Below are positions 39,551 through 52,965 of a stretch of DNA of 64,000 bases, piece after piece. Source of the stretch: Dallia pectoralis (taxonomy: Eukaryota; Chordata; Actinopteri; Esociformes; Umbridae); NCBI GenBank assembly GCA_029465975.1, contig CM055753.1:7471321-7535320 (forward strand), written 5' to 3'. How positions within the stretch are numbered: position 1 is the stretch's first letter; each line of letters begins with the position of its first letter. The notes beneath the pieces were generated by a model. It was given only the letters and a program-made list of their open reading frames with translations, searched no databases and was not told the origin of the DNA. A program made the translations under genes and the position numbers.

Positions 39551-40486
39551 TTTTTGGTGCCATTCTGTTTACCGGTACATCTAAAAAACATTGAAATAAG
39601 CAGTTTGGTATGACGATATTAACAAATCCTGTTTAAAGTTTGCAGGTACTAGTCAGCATTGCTTCGACCTCAACTACAGTATAGTCTCCATTCAAGACAA
39701 ATGAATGTCCGATAACTAGCAAGCGGACAATTCAGTAGTTGTGTTATGGTTCCCGAGCTCGCAAAGGCTCGTTAACGTTAGAAATAATATACATTTTCAA
39801 CAATTATATTATATAGAATGATAATATATTTTCAACAATTATATTATATAGAATGATATTATAGTGTAATATCATTCTATTTTATTGTTTATTATTGACT
39901 CAATGTTAACGTATAACTTACAAGAGTAGCCTGGCAAAATGCCAATCATTAAATCTGTTCTCACAGTCGCGCTTCGACGGTCACCTGACCACTGTTAGCT
40001 GATAGGCTGGTAAACATTGTGATCAGCGCTCTCCTGCCAATCAGGACCTTGAGTGAGTTAACCAATTGTGGAGCAAAAGAATGACAAAAATATTTATAGA
40101 CTCGCAGTTATTGGTGTTTCCTAAAAATTGGTGGGGACCTGTCCCTACGCTCCACCATAAATGTACGCCTATGATGAGAGTAGTTAAAATGCTTGTTGTA
40201 GAGCGAGGAGGAGGCAGGAGTTAAGGGTGTGTAGGAAGAGAGGAGTCACGTTTTAAGGACTCTATATGAATCTAATTCCTTAATGCTGCATTTGCTGAAT
40301 TAGTTCTCCTGAAAGTAATCCTGAAAGTACTCCTGAAAGTACTCAAAAAGAAAAGTTTGAAGGACACAATTATTATTTGTGTCATTGACTATATTTCCTT
40401 AATTTATTTTGCTGCATTTCCTGTTCAACCTCATTTAATGTTTTAATGGGTAACAAGTGACACAGTGGTTTACGTTTTGTTGATGT

Positions 40487-40646
40487 CGTGTTCTGGGGTG
40501 GTCCAGTGGTCTAGGCCACTACATATATATGCACAAACGTACCGGTGCCGGTTGGGTTCAATTCCGGCCTTCGCCATTTGCGGCACGCTCTCATCTTATC
40601 ACTTGATAAAGCATAAAAATGCCAAAAGAATATCTTTCAAAAAAAA
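40487..40646 (+). mobile_element. tRNA-derived SINE
   Basis: TGGTCCAGTGG fits the pol III A box and GGTTCAATTCC the B box about 50 nt on, followed by a tRNA-unrelated tail ending in an A-rich tract. Flanks GTTTTGTTGATGT (40474-40486) and GTTTTGGTGATAT (40647-40659) match at 11 of 13, a plausible target duplication. Confidence 0.75.
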
Positions 40647-41559
40647 GTTTTGGTGATATTTAGCCAGTTTGTATTTTGGGTCATTGCTTCGGGAGGTTCC
40701 ATCTTCTAGTAAAAGATCAAACACTTTTGACTCATATTTTATATCTGCCTCTATATAATACTTAGCACAGCCACTCAAAAAATACTCATTGTGGCCCGTT
40801 AATACATTCTCCCTAAGTAGATGAAAGACCAGCCACCAACAATAAATCAGTGGAACTGTAAGATCTTTTAATTGTTACTGGAGAAAATGAGTGCTATATT
40901 TAGTAACATGGAAGGGGACTTCCATACATTACCATTCCCCATTGCTGCCTATTTTATCTTATCTTGGAGTTACCCTGAGTGTCAATATCAGACTCACTGT
41001 GAAATTACGTTACCTCCCTGGACACTGTTGATAATCACAGTGTCTTACTCTGGATCTATCTATTGTCCGCTGTATCTTTTAATCATTTTAAGTTCAGTAC
41101 TGTGAGTGTCTAACTCTGGATCTATCTATTGTCCGCTGTATGTTTTAATAATTTTAAGTTCAGTACTGTGAGTGTCTAATGTGAATATAAGGACACAACA
41201 GGTCAATGCAAACTGAGAGCGAGAATGTTTCAATGGGGAATAGCTCAGGTACTTGGAATAATTATAAAACATATTTTTAAATATTAACTTGAAACATTCC
41301 CTGTAGTTGTCTACTGGTCATTTATGATAATAGTACATTCAATATCTTACAAATTGCCCTTTACAGTAATGTCAAGACATTTTGTTTAATTTTGGCCCCG
41401 AACAGGTAGAGAAACACACCCACACACACGTTCTGGAAATCTATTACATGTCAATTACAGCAAGTTCTTTTACTGGTTTTAGCTGAGCTGGCTCTATTCC
41501 AGCTAATTATAGTTAATTCTATCTGGAATATATATTATAGCTAATAGAGATTCTAATCC

Positions 41560-41945
41560 TGCTAGATCTGGTGTTATTGTAGCTAATTGAGGTCCTAGGC
41601 CTGTTAGATCTGGTGTTATTGTAGCTAATTGAGGTCCAATTCTGCTAGATCTGGTGTTATTGTAGCTAATTGAGGTCCTAGTCCTGCTAGATCTGGTGTT
41701 ATTGTAGCTAATTCAGGTTCTAGTCTTGCTAGATCTGAAGTGATTTTAGCTAATTGAGGTCCTAGTCCTGCTAGATCTGGTGTTATTGTAGCTAATTCAG
41801 GTTCTAGTCTTGCTAGATCTGAAGTGATTTTAGCTAATTGAGGTTCTAATCCTGCTAGATCTGGTGTTATTGTAGCTAATTGAGGTTCCAATTCTTCTAG
41901 ATTTGGTGTTATTGTGGCTAAATTAGGTTTTTATCTTGCTAGATC
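41560..41945 (+). repeat. 42-bp minisatellite, about 9 copies
   Basis: Unit GCTAGATCTGGTGTTATTGT, AGCTAATTGAGGTCCTAGTCCT with variants. Confidence 0.9.
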
Positions 41946-42049
41946 AGGTTCTGTTTTGAACCTGCTCGTTCCTGTTATCTGGTTTTGGTTTGTTCCAGCT
42001 GAAAGTTTGTACTGTAATTTTTATTATTTTCATTGTAATCCTGCATTAA

Positions 42050-42150
42050 CTTCTAAATCAGAATCAGGTTTATTCGCCAAGTTTGTTTACACACACAAGG
42101 AATTTGTTCTAACCCATAGCTGCAGCATTCAGGACACACATTTTAAAAAC
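42050..42150. repeat. Common teleost repeat end
   Basis: AATCAGAATCAGGTTTATTC and ACACACAAGGAATTTGTTCT are the hallmark of a high-copy fish repeat. Sequence after about 42200 (GTTGTGGTATAATATTGTAAG) also resembles 37795-37815, which weakens the exon reading of 37791-37912. Confidence 0.55.
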
Positions 42151-42814
42151 GTACACAAACAGTTCCGAGAGGGCCAAAACAAAACTGTATCGACTCTAAC
42201 TGGTGTTCTCTGTTGTGGTATAATATTGTAAGATGGCTCTCTGGGAGCAATATTAGAACTCTCGGATCGCCCTGCTAAGATCTGTTTCTCATTTATGTCG
42301 TTCTTTCTTCTAATAAATGTGTTTAAAGCAAGTACACCACATGCTGTGTGTTCATGCATCCCATTCTCTTGACAGTGAGTCGGGCTGCCTGGCAAAGTGA
42401 ACAACCCTCTCCCTCAGAGAGTGCGGTGGAAGCCACAGCGTCCGCTACCTCACAAGGTTACTCCCCCCTCCCCCACTCACCGCAGCACTACGTACTTTGT
42501 TGAATAGATCAAATGGACGAAGATGAACCGAGTCCCCATGCATGGCACTCACAACTGTCATGGCAACCGTCTTTCCATATCAAACAATCCCATGCCACGT
42601 TTTTTATGAAGCTTCACTAATGTACCGCATAACCTATTACTGCATCCAAAGTTACTGGATCTAAAGTTACTGGATCCACAGTTACTGGATCCACAGTTAC
42701 TGGACCCGCAGATACTGGATATGTATTCTCATCATCAGTTAGAACCTCCAGGTGTGGTCACCCAATGTGTTCAATTAGCCCAGGTTATGATTTCAAGATC
42801 CACAGATTCTGATT

Positions 42815-43000
42815 ACAGCCAGAAGAGGACTGGCCACCCATCAGAGTCTGGATCCTTTCTAGGTTTCCTCCTACGTTTTGACCCTTATGGAGTTTTCCCT
42901 GGCCACTGTGCATAAATGTAGCTTCCGGTTTGGAGTTTCAGGCTGGGTGTTTTGTAAAAGCACATTTCAACTGCTGATATATACATTCAATTTGATTTGA
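42815..43000. repeat. Salmonid-type interspersed repeat 3' end
   Basis: CAGCCAGAAGAGGACTGGCC, CTAGGTTTCCTCC, GGAGTTTTCCCTGGCCACTG and TTTCAGGCTGGGTGTTTTGT match, with divergence, a very abundant repeat I recall from salmonids. Confidence 0.55.
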
Positions 43001-43004
43001 CTGA

Positions 43005-43618
43005 CTCCTCAGGCCACTTCACCTGGTCTGACCCTTACACTGACTCCACATGACACTTGACCTGGTCTGCCCCCTAAACTGACTCCACATGACACTTGAC
43101 CTGGTCTGCCCCCTAAACTGACTCCACATGACACTTGACCTGGTCTGACCCCTAAACTGACTCCACAGGACACTTGACCTGGTCTGACCCCTACACTGAC
43201 TCTACAGGACACTTGACCTGGTCTGACCCCTACACTGACTCTACAGGACACTTGACCTGGTCTGACTCCACAGGACATTTGACCTGGTCTGACCCCTACA
43301 CTGACTCCACAGGACACTTGACCTGGTCTGACCCCTACACTGACTCCACATGACACTTGACCTGGTCTGACCCCTACACTGACTCCACATGACACTTGAC
43401 CTGGTCTGACCCCTAAACTGACTCCACAGGACACTTGACCTAATCTGACCCCTACACTGACTCTACAGGACACTTGACCTGGTCTGACCCCTACACTGAC
43501 TCCACTGGACACTTGTCCTGTTCTGACCCCTACACTGACTCCACAGGACACTTGACCTGGTCTGACCTTTATACTGACTCCACGGGACACTTGACCTGGT
43601 CTGACCCCTACACTTAAT
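43005..43618 (+). repeat. 39-bp minisatellite, about 15 copies
   Basis: Unit CTGACTCCACAGGACACTTG, ACCTGGTCTGACCCCTACA. The minus strand stays open for 205 residues because the unit is a multiple of three. Not considered coding. Confidence 0.95.
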
Positions 43619-43963
43619 CTGAGCACAGACCGAATCGCACGTGTTCACCAATACAAACACACTCGAACAGACACATGTGTGTTATCTTTCATTCGAAGTG
43701 CTGAATGCAAATAATACCGTTTATTTGGTTTGCCTCACATATCCAATGCATACAGCTATTAACACCATTGATTAGTCTAGTGGGTTTTGTAGCTATGCTA
43801 CTATATGTGAGCAATACTTAGCTTTGGCGTATTGAAAGTGTCAATTTTCGACCACTCGACTCTGCTGGGCACAACATGTATGTCATATCTCACGATCGAT
43901 TGTACTTCCTGGGTCGTCGTGACAGAACATGTATTTATTTTTGTGTACTTCACTGTGTAGCAC

Positions 43964-43994
<31 letters not shown>

Positions 43995-44131
43995 GGGGGG
44001 TGTCTGAGCAGATGCTCTTGTTCTTCTCCACTCTCCATGAGTGAGAGAGTCAAGGAGGTTTAAACATATGGCCATGTTTTCCAATTGTACCGCTGTTCCC
44101 CTTTAACTGTTTCTGCGTTATTGTCTATGTC

Positions 44132-44162
<31 letters not shown>

Positions 44163-44264
44163 ATTTACTCTATATAATATCAACTCCCACACAATGCATT
44201 CACAAAGCCTTCACACTGAATGGAATCAAAAAGGAAACGTCTTTTCTTTGACTCCCTTTGTCTC

Positions 44265-44345
44265 TGTTCTCAGTTCAGTTCAGAGGGGTGTTATTGGCAT
44301 GGGAAACATTTGTTTACATTGCCAAAGCAAGTGAAAAATAAGGAG
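44265..44345. repeat. Common teleost/salmonid repeat fragment
   Basis: TTATTGGCATGGGAAACATT and TACATTGCCAAAGCAAGTGA belong to a high-copy fish repeat known to me from salmonids. Confidence 0.6.
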
Positions 44346-45342
44346 ATTAAAAAAGCAACAACCTTCTCTGTCCCTCTCCTCTACACACCCTGTCCACTCA
44401 TTTCATTTCTGTCACTCTCCCTTCCCCCTCTCTTCTCTCTCTCCCCCCCGCAACAGTATAGGCAATATGACCTTTAACCTCTTACCGGAGATGGGTTGGG
44501 GGTGCTTGTGTATAGGTGTGTCTGTGATGGACAGAGGGAGGGAGGGGGGGAATGGAGAGAGGAGAGCATGCAGGGAAAAAGAAGGAAAGAGGGAGAGAAT
44601 GTGTCTCCTTCACTAACAAGCTGGACCGAATCAGCTCAATTATTAAAGATGAGTGGAGAAACACACACACGCGCACGCATGCACGATTGCTTGCACACAC
44701 GCACACACACATACTGTCTCATTTGAGTATCGATCAGACTCTCTGGGCCTCTGTAGTGAGTCGTGTGACAGTGTCCGTGTGCGTGTGTGTGTCAGGAGAA
44801 GAGGGTGCCGATCAGACAGGTGACAGACTATGAAACGCTTCTAAGAGGTTTATTTGACGTTTCTGCGACAACGTCGGATCGTTACCACAACAATTAATGG
44901 TAGAGCTAAAGGTTCTGCTCTAGGAGTCCTAATGATTAATAGTTTTCTCTCCCAGCTGCACCCGTGTCTCTCTTTCTCTCTCGTCCACCCCTCCTTTCCT
45001 TGTCTCCCCCTCTTCCTCTCAGCTGGAAGGTAGTGGGCTTTTCATTTCTTGGGAGCACACACTTCCTCAGAGAGAGAGAGGAGAGAGAGAGATAAGGAAG
45101 GAAGACAGGGGAGGGGGAGGAGGGGGAGGGGAGAGAGGAAAGATGGATGAATGCACTGCACACTCCGGCTCCTGGAGAGGAATGGGGGGTTCTGGGGGGG
45201 GTTGCAGACACGAAGGAGGAGAGTAGAGAGAAAGAGCAGAGAAAGGGAGACAGGCTAGAGATGGATTGAGAAAGCGTCTGACACAGAGAAGAAGGGGTAT
45301 TCTTATCCTTTCAACAAAAGTAATCATCTGAAAGAGTGTGTC

Positions 45343-45377
<35 letters not shown>

Positions 45378-46904
45378 GTGTGTGTGTGTGTGTATCTGTG
45401 TCTGTGTCTGTGTGTGTTTGGTATGTTAAATGGATTGTTTTATTTCTGGGGACAGGAATTGGATGAAGATTCATTAGTGTGTGTTTTTGTGCGCATGTTT
45501 CTACTTCACATCACGTTACACGTTAGCATGTGTCGCTATGTATGTTGTTGAGTGTGTGTGTGTAGCTATGCGTGTGTGTGTAGCTATGTGTGTGTTTTTA
45601 CGTGTGTGTGTGAGACAGTACCTACAGTTGGAATGTTCACAAGGCAGCCATTGTTGTTCAAACAGCCAGCAGCTTTCTCCTTGGCAACCAGAGCTGCTGC
45701 AGTAACCCACGGCAACTGTGGAACAGGGGAGGAGTCAGGAAGTGAGCCCGCAGCACAGAGGCCCCTCTCCAAAACACTGGCCTCAAGGTCTGACTGTGTG
45801 TTCGTGTGTCTGTGTGTGTGTGTGTGTGTGTGTGAGGGGGGGGGCAGTGTTAGTCTGTGTGTGTGTATGTGCATGTATGTGTGTGTGCACTCGCGTACTC
45901 CTGGCTGCTCTCGGGTCTGACCCTGTTGGTCACATGACCTGACAGAGGGGCGGACATCAGCAGAGCCAGGAAACTGCCTGGAGGTGAGAGAAAGGTTGAG
46001 AGAGCAATGGAACAGAGGGTGAAAAGGAGAGTAGGAAAAGGGGTGAGATGTGGGTGAGAGTGTGCCAAGGTGGGAAAGAGGAGGGAGAGAGTGAGAGCAA
46101 GAGTCTGAAGTAGAGGAGAAAAGGAGATGGAGGGAGGGAGAGTGTGTGGGGATTTGGGGTCGCATGTCTCCCCTGAAATAACTAAAGCATGTTGGATCCT
46201 GAAGAAACAACATTACAGATCGGGGAGCTGTGGGAGAGGAGAGAGTGAAGGGAGGATTAGAGAGACTGGGAGAGGAGGAGAGAGTGAAGGGAGGATTAGA
46301 GAGAGGCCGAGAGGAGAAGATAGAGCGGTTGTGACAAAATCTAAGCCAGGCTTGTCTGGTGGTACTTTTACTTCAGATGTTCGATTGTTTGCGCAGTAAA
46401 TCTACGTGTATGAAATTCCATTGGTCACACAGACGACATGTATCAGATGCTGTCGCCGGTGAAGCGAAGTGCTTGTGGGTTAAAGCGACGCAGTCAAAAT
46501 AATGTAGATATACTTCCAGGCATTTTGGTTTCTTTTAACTCTACAGAGATAGGAAATAAACGTAGATAGAGCAGCGGATTGTAATCCATGTGGCAGGAAT
46601 ACTTGCTGGAATACGTGCTGGAATACATGCTGGAGTGCTGGACCACCTTACGACAAACCAATAAAGAGGAACTCCAATAAACAGTGGGAATGTGTGGGTG
46701 TGGACGCGTGGCCAAGTTGGACTGTGTGTGTGTGTCCCTGGAGAGTGTGTGTAATTAATTATGTGCACGGTAGATGTGTGTGTGTGTGTGTGCTCCAATA
46801 ATATCTTATGAACCATTGTGGAAAACAACGAATACAATGTGAATAAAAAACAGCTAAACGAATCTGGTGCAAATCTGGTGCAAATCTGGTGCGGATCCGA
46901 TGGT

Positions 46905-48002
46905 CAATCTGTTTACCGGTCTGATGGCCGGGAGGTAGATGTGGTTCTCACACACTGATATATGGCATCACTCTGATGGCCGGGAGGTAGATGTGGTTCT
47001 CACACACTGATATATGGCATCACTCTGATGGCCGGGAGGTAGATGTGGTTCTCACACACTGATATATGGCATCACTCTGATGGCCGGGATGTAGATGTGG
47101 TTCTCACACACTGATATATGGCATCACTCTGATGGCCGGGAGGTAGATGTGGTTCTCACACACTGATATATGGCATCACTCTGATGGCCGGGAGGTAGAT
47201 GTGGTTCTCACACACTGATATATGGCATCACTCTGATGGCCGGGAGGTAGATGTGGTTCTCACACACTGATATATGGCATCACTCTGATGGCCGGGAGGT
47301 AGATGTGGTTCTCACACACTGATATATGGCATCACTCTGATGGCGGGAGGTAGATGTGGTTCTCACACACTGATATATGGCATCACTCTGATGGCCGGGA
47401 GGTAGATGTGGTTCTCACACACTGATATATGGCATCACTCTGATGGCCGGGAGGTAGATGTGGTTCTGATATACATCACTGATGGCCGGGATAGATGGTT
47501 CTCACACACTGATATATGGCATCACTCTGATGGCCGGGATGTAGATGTGGTTCTCACACACTGATATATGGCATCACTCTGATGGCCGGGAGGTAGATGT
47601 GGTTCTCACACACTGATATATGGCATCACTCTGATGGCCGGGATGTAGATGTGGTTCTCACACACTGATATATGGCATCACTCTGATGGCCGGGATGTAG
47701 ATGTGGTTCTCACACACTGATATATGGCATCACTCTGATGGCCGGGAGGTAGATGTGGTTCTCACACACTGATATATGGCATCACTCTGATGGCCGGGAG
47801 GTAGATGTGGTTCTCACACACTGATATATGGCATCACTCTGATGGCCTCACACACTGATATATGGCATCACTCTGATGGCCGGGAGGTAGATGTGGTTCT
47901 CACACACTGATATATGGCATCACTCTGATGGCCGGGAGGTAGATGTGGTTCTCACACACTGATATATGGCATCACTCTGATGGCCGGGAGGTAGATGTGG
48001 TG
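46905..48002 (+). repeat. 52-bp minisatellite, about 21 copies
   Basis: Unit CTCTGATGGCCGGGAGGTAG, ATGTGGTTCTCACACACTGA, TATATGGCATCA. Highly uniform, with one scrambled unit at about 47465-47500 and a short one near 47845, suggesting recent expansion. Confidence 0.95.
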
Positions 48003-48022
48003 TGTGTCAAGGTCTGTGAGGT

Positions 48023-48107
<85 letters not shown>

Positions 48108-48163
48108 AAAGGTCTTTGAGGTCACCAGTGTGTGTGTGTGTGTGTAAAGGTCTCTGTGGTCAC

Positions 48164-48230
<67 letters not shown>

Positions 48231-48250
48231 GGTATGTGTGGTCACCAGTG

Positions 48251-48292
<42 letters not shown>

Positions 48293-48430
48293 AAGGTCTG
48301 TGTGGTCACCAGTGTGTGTGTGTGTGTGTGTGTAAAGGTCTTTGAGGTCACCAGTGTGTGTGTGTGTGTGTGTGTAAAGGTCTCTGTGGTCACCAGTGTG
48401 TGTGTGTGTGTGTGTGTGTGTAAAGGTCTG
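48003..48430 (+). repeat. Compound (TG)n with AAAGGTCTNTGWGGTCACCAG spacers
   Basis: TG runs of different length are separated by a 20-bp spacer, TAAAGGTCTGTGTGGTCACC, seen about seven times. Confidence 0.95.
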
Positions 48431-48879
48431 TTGTACTAGGAGGTCCCACTCCGTGAGTTTGTCTGGTCGACCACTTTATGTCTGGTCTGTTGTTGCTCCT
48501 AGCCGCTTCCACTTGACAATAAAAGCACACACAGTTGACCGGGACAGCTCGAGTTAGGCATCACTGACCTGCAGCCGGGTCAGGACAACTTTTAACATTT
48601 ATAGTTATAATGGCCCATTGTATTGCCAATGTTTGTCTGTAGATTTCATGCACCTGTGAGTAATGGGCGTGGCCTAAACACCTGAACTAAATATTTAGTA
48701 TGAGTACGAGTACTTTCGCGTGCTGTTTGAACATACTGTCTATATATTTTCTAAAGATGCAACAAAGTCTCTGGCCATAACAGAGAGTGTACCGTTTCTA
48801 GTTTGTTGTAATTGTGTAATTAATCCAGGCTCAGCTTGGTATCCGCTTGGAGAGACGCATATGCACAGCAGAGACAATG

Positions 48880-49540
48880 GGGATTGGTCAGAGCTGAGGA
48901 GGACTGGGGATTGGTCAGAGCTGAGGAGGACTGGGGATTGGTCAGAGCTGAGGAGGACTGGGGATTGGTCAGAGCTGAGGATGACTGGGGATTGGTCAGA
49001 GCTGAGGAGGACTGGGGATTGGTCAGAGCTGAGGAGGACTGGGGATTGGTCAGAGCTGAGGATGACTGGGGATTGGTCAGAGCTGAGGAGGACTGGGGAT
49101 TGGTCAGAGCTGAGGATGACTGGGGATTGGTCAGAGCTGAGGATGACTGGGGATTGGTCAGAGCTGAGGATGACTGGGGATTGGTCAGAGCTGAGGAGGA
49201 CTGGGGATTGGTCAGAGCTGAGGAGGACTGGGGATTGGTCAGAGCTGAGGATGACTGGGGATTGGTCAGAGCTGAGGAGGACTGGGGATTGGTCAGAGCT
49301 GAGGAGGACTGGGGATTGGTCAGTGCTGAGGAGGACTGGGGATTGGTCAGAGCTGAGGAGGACTGGGGATTGGTCAGAGCTGAGGAGGACTGGGGATTGG
49401 TCAGAGCTGAGGAGGACTGGGGATTGGTCAGAGCTGAGGATGACTGGGGATTGGTCAGAGCTGAGGAGGACTGGGGATTGGTCAGAGCTGAGGAGGACTG
49501 GGGATTGGTCAGAGCTGAGGATGACTGGGGATTGGTCAGG
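48880..49540 (+). repeat. 27-bp minisatellite, about 24 copies
   Basis: Unit GGGATTGGTCAGAGCTGAGG, AGGACTG. As 27 is a multiple of three, frames on both strands stay open for over 270 residues. No domain, start context or splice evidence. Confidence 0.95.
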
Positions 49541-49756
49541 GAGTGTCAGCCAGCATTCCATATGGCAAAGAATACTTCAATCGCTAACATTGCAGTAAAA
49601 GCAGAACCTACCATGATAGAAGAAAAACCTGTATTGTCTAGTTTGAACACTGGCGAATAGTGGTTTTCGATTCTACCTCCTCCTGTGTCTGACAAAGACA
49701 CAGCCTCTTCCCCCATTGCCTCTGTTTTTGTGTGTGCGCGCTTGTGTGCTGCATGC

Positions 49757-49791
<35 letters not shown>

Positions 49792-49929
49792 AGTGTGCAT
49801 GTGTGTGTTCTTGGCAGGAGGTTGTGTTGAACACAGACGAATGATGAAGATCATTAGGAATTTCCTGCAGCTGGGGACATGAGAGAGTTGGGGGAGGCAG
49901 TAAGGGGGAAGAGAAATGGAGAGGAAGAA

Positions 49930-50125
49930 GGGGAGAGGGCGAGAGTTGAGAAGGGGAGAAAGCTAGGTGGCAGTGGAGAGATGGGAGGAAGGGGAGAGGG
50001 CGAGAGTTGAGAAGGGGAGACAGCTAGGTGGCAGTGGAGAGATGGGAGGAAGGGGAGAGGGCGAGAGTTGAGAAGGGGAGAAAGCTAGGTGGCAGTGGAG
50101 AGATGGGAGGAAGGGGAGAGGGAGA
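49930..50125 (+). repeat. 61-bp purine-rich tandem repeat, about 3 copies
   Basis: Unit GGGAGAGGGCGAGAGTTGAG, AAGGGGAGAAAGCTAGGTGG, CAGTGGAGAGATGGGAGGAAG. Confidence 0.9.
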
Positions 50126-50199
50126 GGAACTGGGAGAGGAGGATAACCGGGGAGGAGAGAGGGTAGGGAGAGAGAGAATTAGTTCAGTGGAGGTAGACT

Positions 50200-51030
50200 G
50201 TGTTGAGGTGATGTTCAGGTGGGGTTGAGGTGGTGTTGAGGTGGTGTTCAGGTGGGGTTGAGGTGGTGTTGAGGTGGTGTTCAGGTGGGGTTGAGGTGGT
50301 GTTGGGGTTGAGGTGGTGTTGAGGTGGTGTTGAGGTGGTGTTGATGTTCAGGTGGGGTTGAGGGGATGTTCAGGTGGTGTTGAGGTGGTGTTGAGGTGGT
50401 GTTGAGGGGATGGGGTGGATGTTGGTGTTGAGGTGGTGTTGAGGTGATGTTCAGGTGGTGTTGAGGGGATGTTCAGGTGGGGTGGGTGGTGTTGAGTTGT
50501 TCAGTGGGGTTGAGGTGATGTTGGTGGTGTTGGGTGGTGTGGTGATGTTCAGGTGGGGTGTTGAGGTGGTGTTGAGGTGGTGTTCAGGTGGGGTGGTTGA
50601 GGTGATGTTCAGGTGGTGGTTGAGGTGGGGTTGAGGTGATGTTGAGGTGGTGTTGAGGTGATGTTCAGGTGTGGTTGAGGTGATGTTCAGGTGTGGTTGA
50701 GGTGGGGTTGAGGTGGTTTTGAGGTGGTTTTGAGGTGGTGTTGAGGTGGTGTTGAGGTGGTGTTGAGGTGATGTTCAGGTGGTGTGGAGGTGATGTTGAG
50801 GTGATGTTCAGGTGGGGTTGAGGTGGTGTTAAGGTGTGGTTGCGGTGGGGTTGAGGTGGTGTTGAGGTGGTTTTGGGGTGGGGTTGAGGTGATGTTCAGG
50901 TGGGGTTGAGGTGGTGTTGAGGTGGTGTTGAGGTGGGGTTGAGGTGATGTTCAGGTGGGGTTGAGATGGTGTTCAGGTGGGGTTGAGGTGGTGTTGAGGT
51001 GGGTTTGAGGTGGTGTTCAGGTGGGGGTAG
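50200..51030 (+). repeat. GT-rich 11-12 bp tandem repeat
   Basis: TTGAGGTGGTG and TTCAGGTGGGG units over 800 bp with irregular order, purine/GT-only strand. Confidence 0.95.
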
Positions 51031-51879
51031 AGACTAAGGGAGAAGTGGAGGACTGACCGGTGGTACAGATTATAGAATGAGATGATATACCTGTTCCCCA
51101 GTAATTCATGGTGATAGTAAACTGCAGCGCTTGTTATTATTATTTATATTTATATTATATTTGTGCATGTTCTGTCACATGGGCCCTTAGATGTGATGAA
51201 TTGGCAAACTGTGTGTGGCGTTTTGTTTTAGTTATTCACAGTAGGTGTGGAGATGTAAAGGTGATTAGGTTGTCGAGGGGAATTATGTTTCAATCCCACA
51301 TTGACATTCTGTAATAAAAATACTATTAATAATAATTGACTGGCAATCAAATGCCTTAGATGGAGGGAGAGAGGGAGTTTTTAAGGTTTGGGATTTTCTG
51401 GAGTGTGTGGGGCTGCTTTATGTAAGGGTTATATTCTAAGGGTGTGTGTATGCAGTCTGGGGTTGTGCTCAGGTTATATCTAGGTTGTGTACATTTTGTT
51501 AAAAGATTGTGTTCATGTTGTTTTAAAGTTTGGAGGCAGTAGACAGCTTAGTCTCTGTAGACCTCCTGACCCACTTTACTCCTCCTCTCCTCTTTCAATG
51601 CTCTCCATTTTCTACAGTCTATCTACTTCTCCCAAGTCGCCCTGTCTCCTCCTCCACTTCTTCCTCTCTGTCTCCTCCTCCTCTACTTCTCCCCTGTCGT
51701 TCTGTATCATTCTCCTTTATATCTCCCTCTTTGTCTCCATCTCCTCCACTTCTCTGTCTCTGTCTCCTTCTCCTCTTCTTCCTTCTACCTTTTTTTCTCC
51801 TCTTTTACTTCTCCGCTGTCCCTCTGTCTCCATCTACTTCTCCTCCACTTCTTCCTCTTTTGTCTCCTTCTCCTCCACA

Positions 51880-52965
51880 TCTCCATTGTCCCTCTGTCTC
51901 CTTTCTTGTCCTCCACATCTCCCTTGTCCCTCTGTCTCCTTTCTTGTCCTCCACATCTCCCCTGTCCCTCTGTCTCCTTTCTTCTCCTCCACAACTCCCC
52001 TGTCCCTCTGTCTCCTTTCTTCTCCTCTACATCTCCCCTGTCCCTCTGTCTCCTTTCTTTTCTCCTCCACATCTCCATTGTCCCTCTGTCTCCTTTCTTC
52101 TCCTCCACCTCCCCTGTCTCTGTCTTTCTTCTCCTCCACATCTCCATTGTCCCTCTGTCTCCTTTCTTCTCCTCCACATCTCCCCCTCTGTCCCTCTGTC
52201 TCCTTTCTTCTCCTCCACATCTCCCCTGTCCCTCTGTCTCCTTTCTTCTCCTCCACATCTCCCCTGTCCCTCTGTCCCTCTGTCTCCCTTCTTCTCCTCC
52301 ACATCTCCACTGTCCATCTGTCTCCTTTCTTCTCCTCTACAACTCCCTGTACCTCTGTCTCCTTTCTTCTCCTCTACATCTCCCCTGTCCCTCTGTCTCC
52401 TTTCTTCTCCTCCACATCTCCCCTGTCCCTCTGTCTCCTTCCTTGTCCTCCACATCTCCATTGTCCCTCTGTCTCCTTTCTTCTCCTCCACATCTCCCCT
52501 GTACCTCTGTCTCCTTTCTTCTCCTCCACATCTCCATTGTCCCTCTGTCTCCTTTCTTCTCCTCCACATCTCCCCTGTCCCTCTGTCTCCTTTCTTGTCC
52601 TCCACATCTCCCCTGTCCCTCTGTCTCCTTTCTTGTCCTCCACATCTCCCCTGTCCCTCTGTCTCCTTTCTTCTCCTCCACATCTCCCCTGTCCCTCTGT
52701 CTCCTTTCTTCTCCTCTACATCTCCCCTGTCCCTCTGTCTCCTTTCTTCTCCTCCACATCTCCCCTGTCCCTCTGTCTCCTTTCTTGTCCTCCACATCTC
52801 CCCTGTCCCTCTGTCTCCTTTCTTCTCCTCCACATCTCCCCTGTCCCTCTGTCTCCTTTCTTCTCCTCCACATCTCCCCTGTCCCTCTGTCTCCTTTCTT
52901 CTCCTCCACATCTCCCCTGTCCCTCTGTCTCCTTTCTTGTCCTCCACATCTCCCCTGTCCCTTTC
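51880..52965 (+). repeat. 38-bp pyrimidine minisatellite, about 27 copies
   Basis: Unit TCTCCTTTCTTCTCCTCCAC, ATCTCCCCTGTCCCTCTG. The strand asymmetry removes most stop codons, so frames up to 617 residues appear on the + strand and 306 on the minus. These are shadows of the repeat. Confidence 0.95.

Noticed and set aside
48720..49660. ORFs of 292, 274 and 273 residues on both strands
   Set aside because: 27-bp tandem repeat whose unit is a multiple of three; not a protein family.
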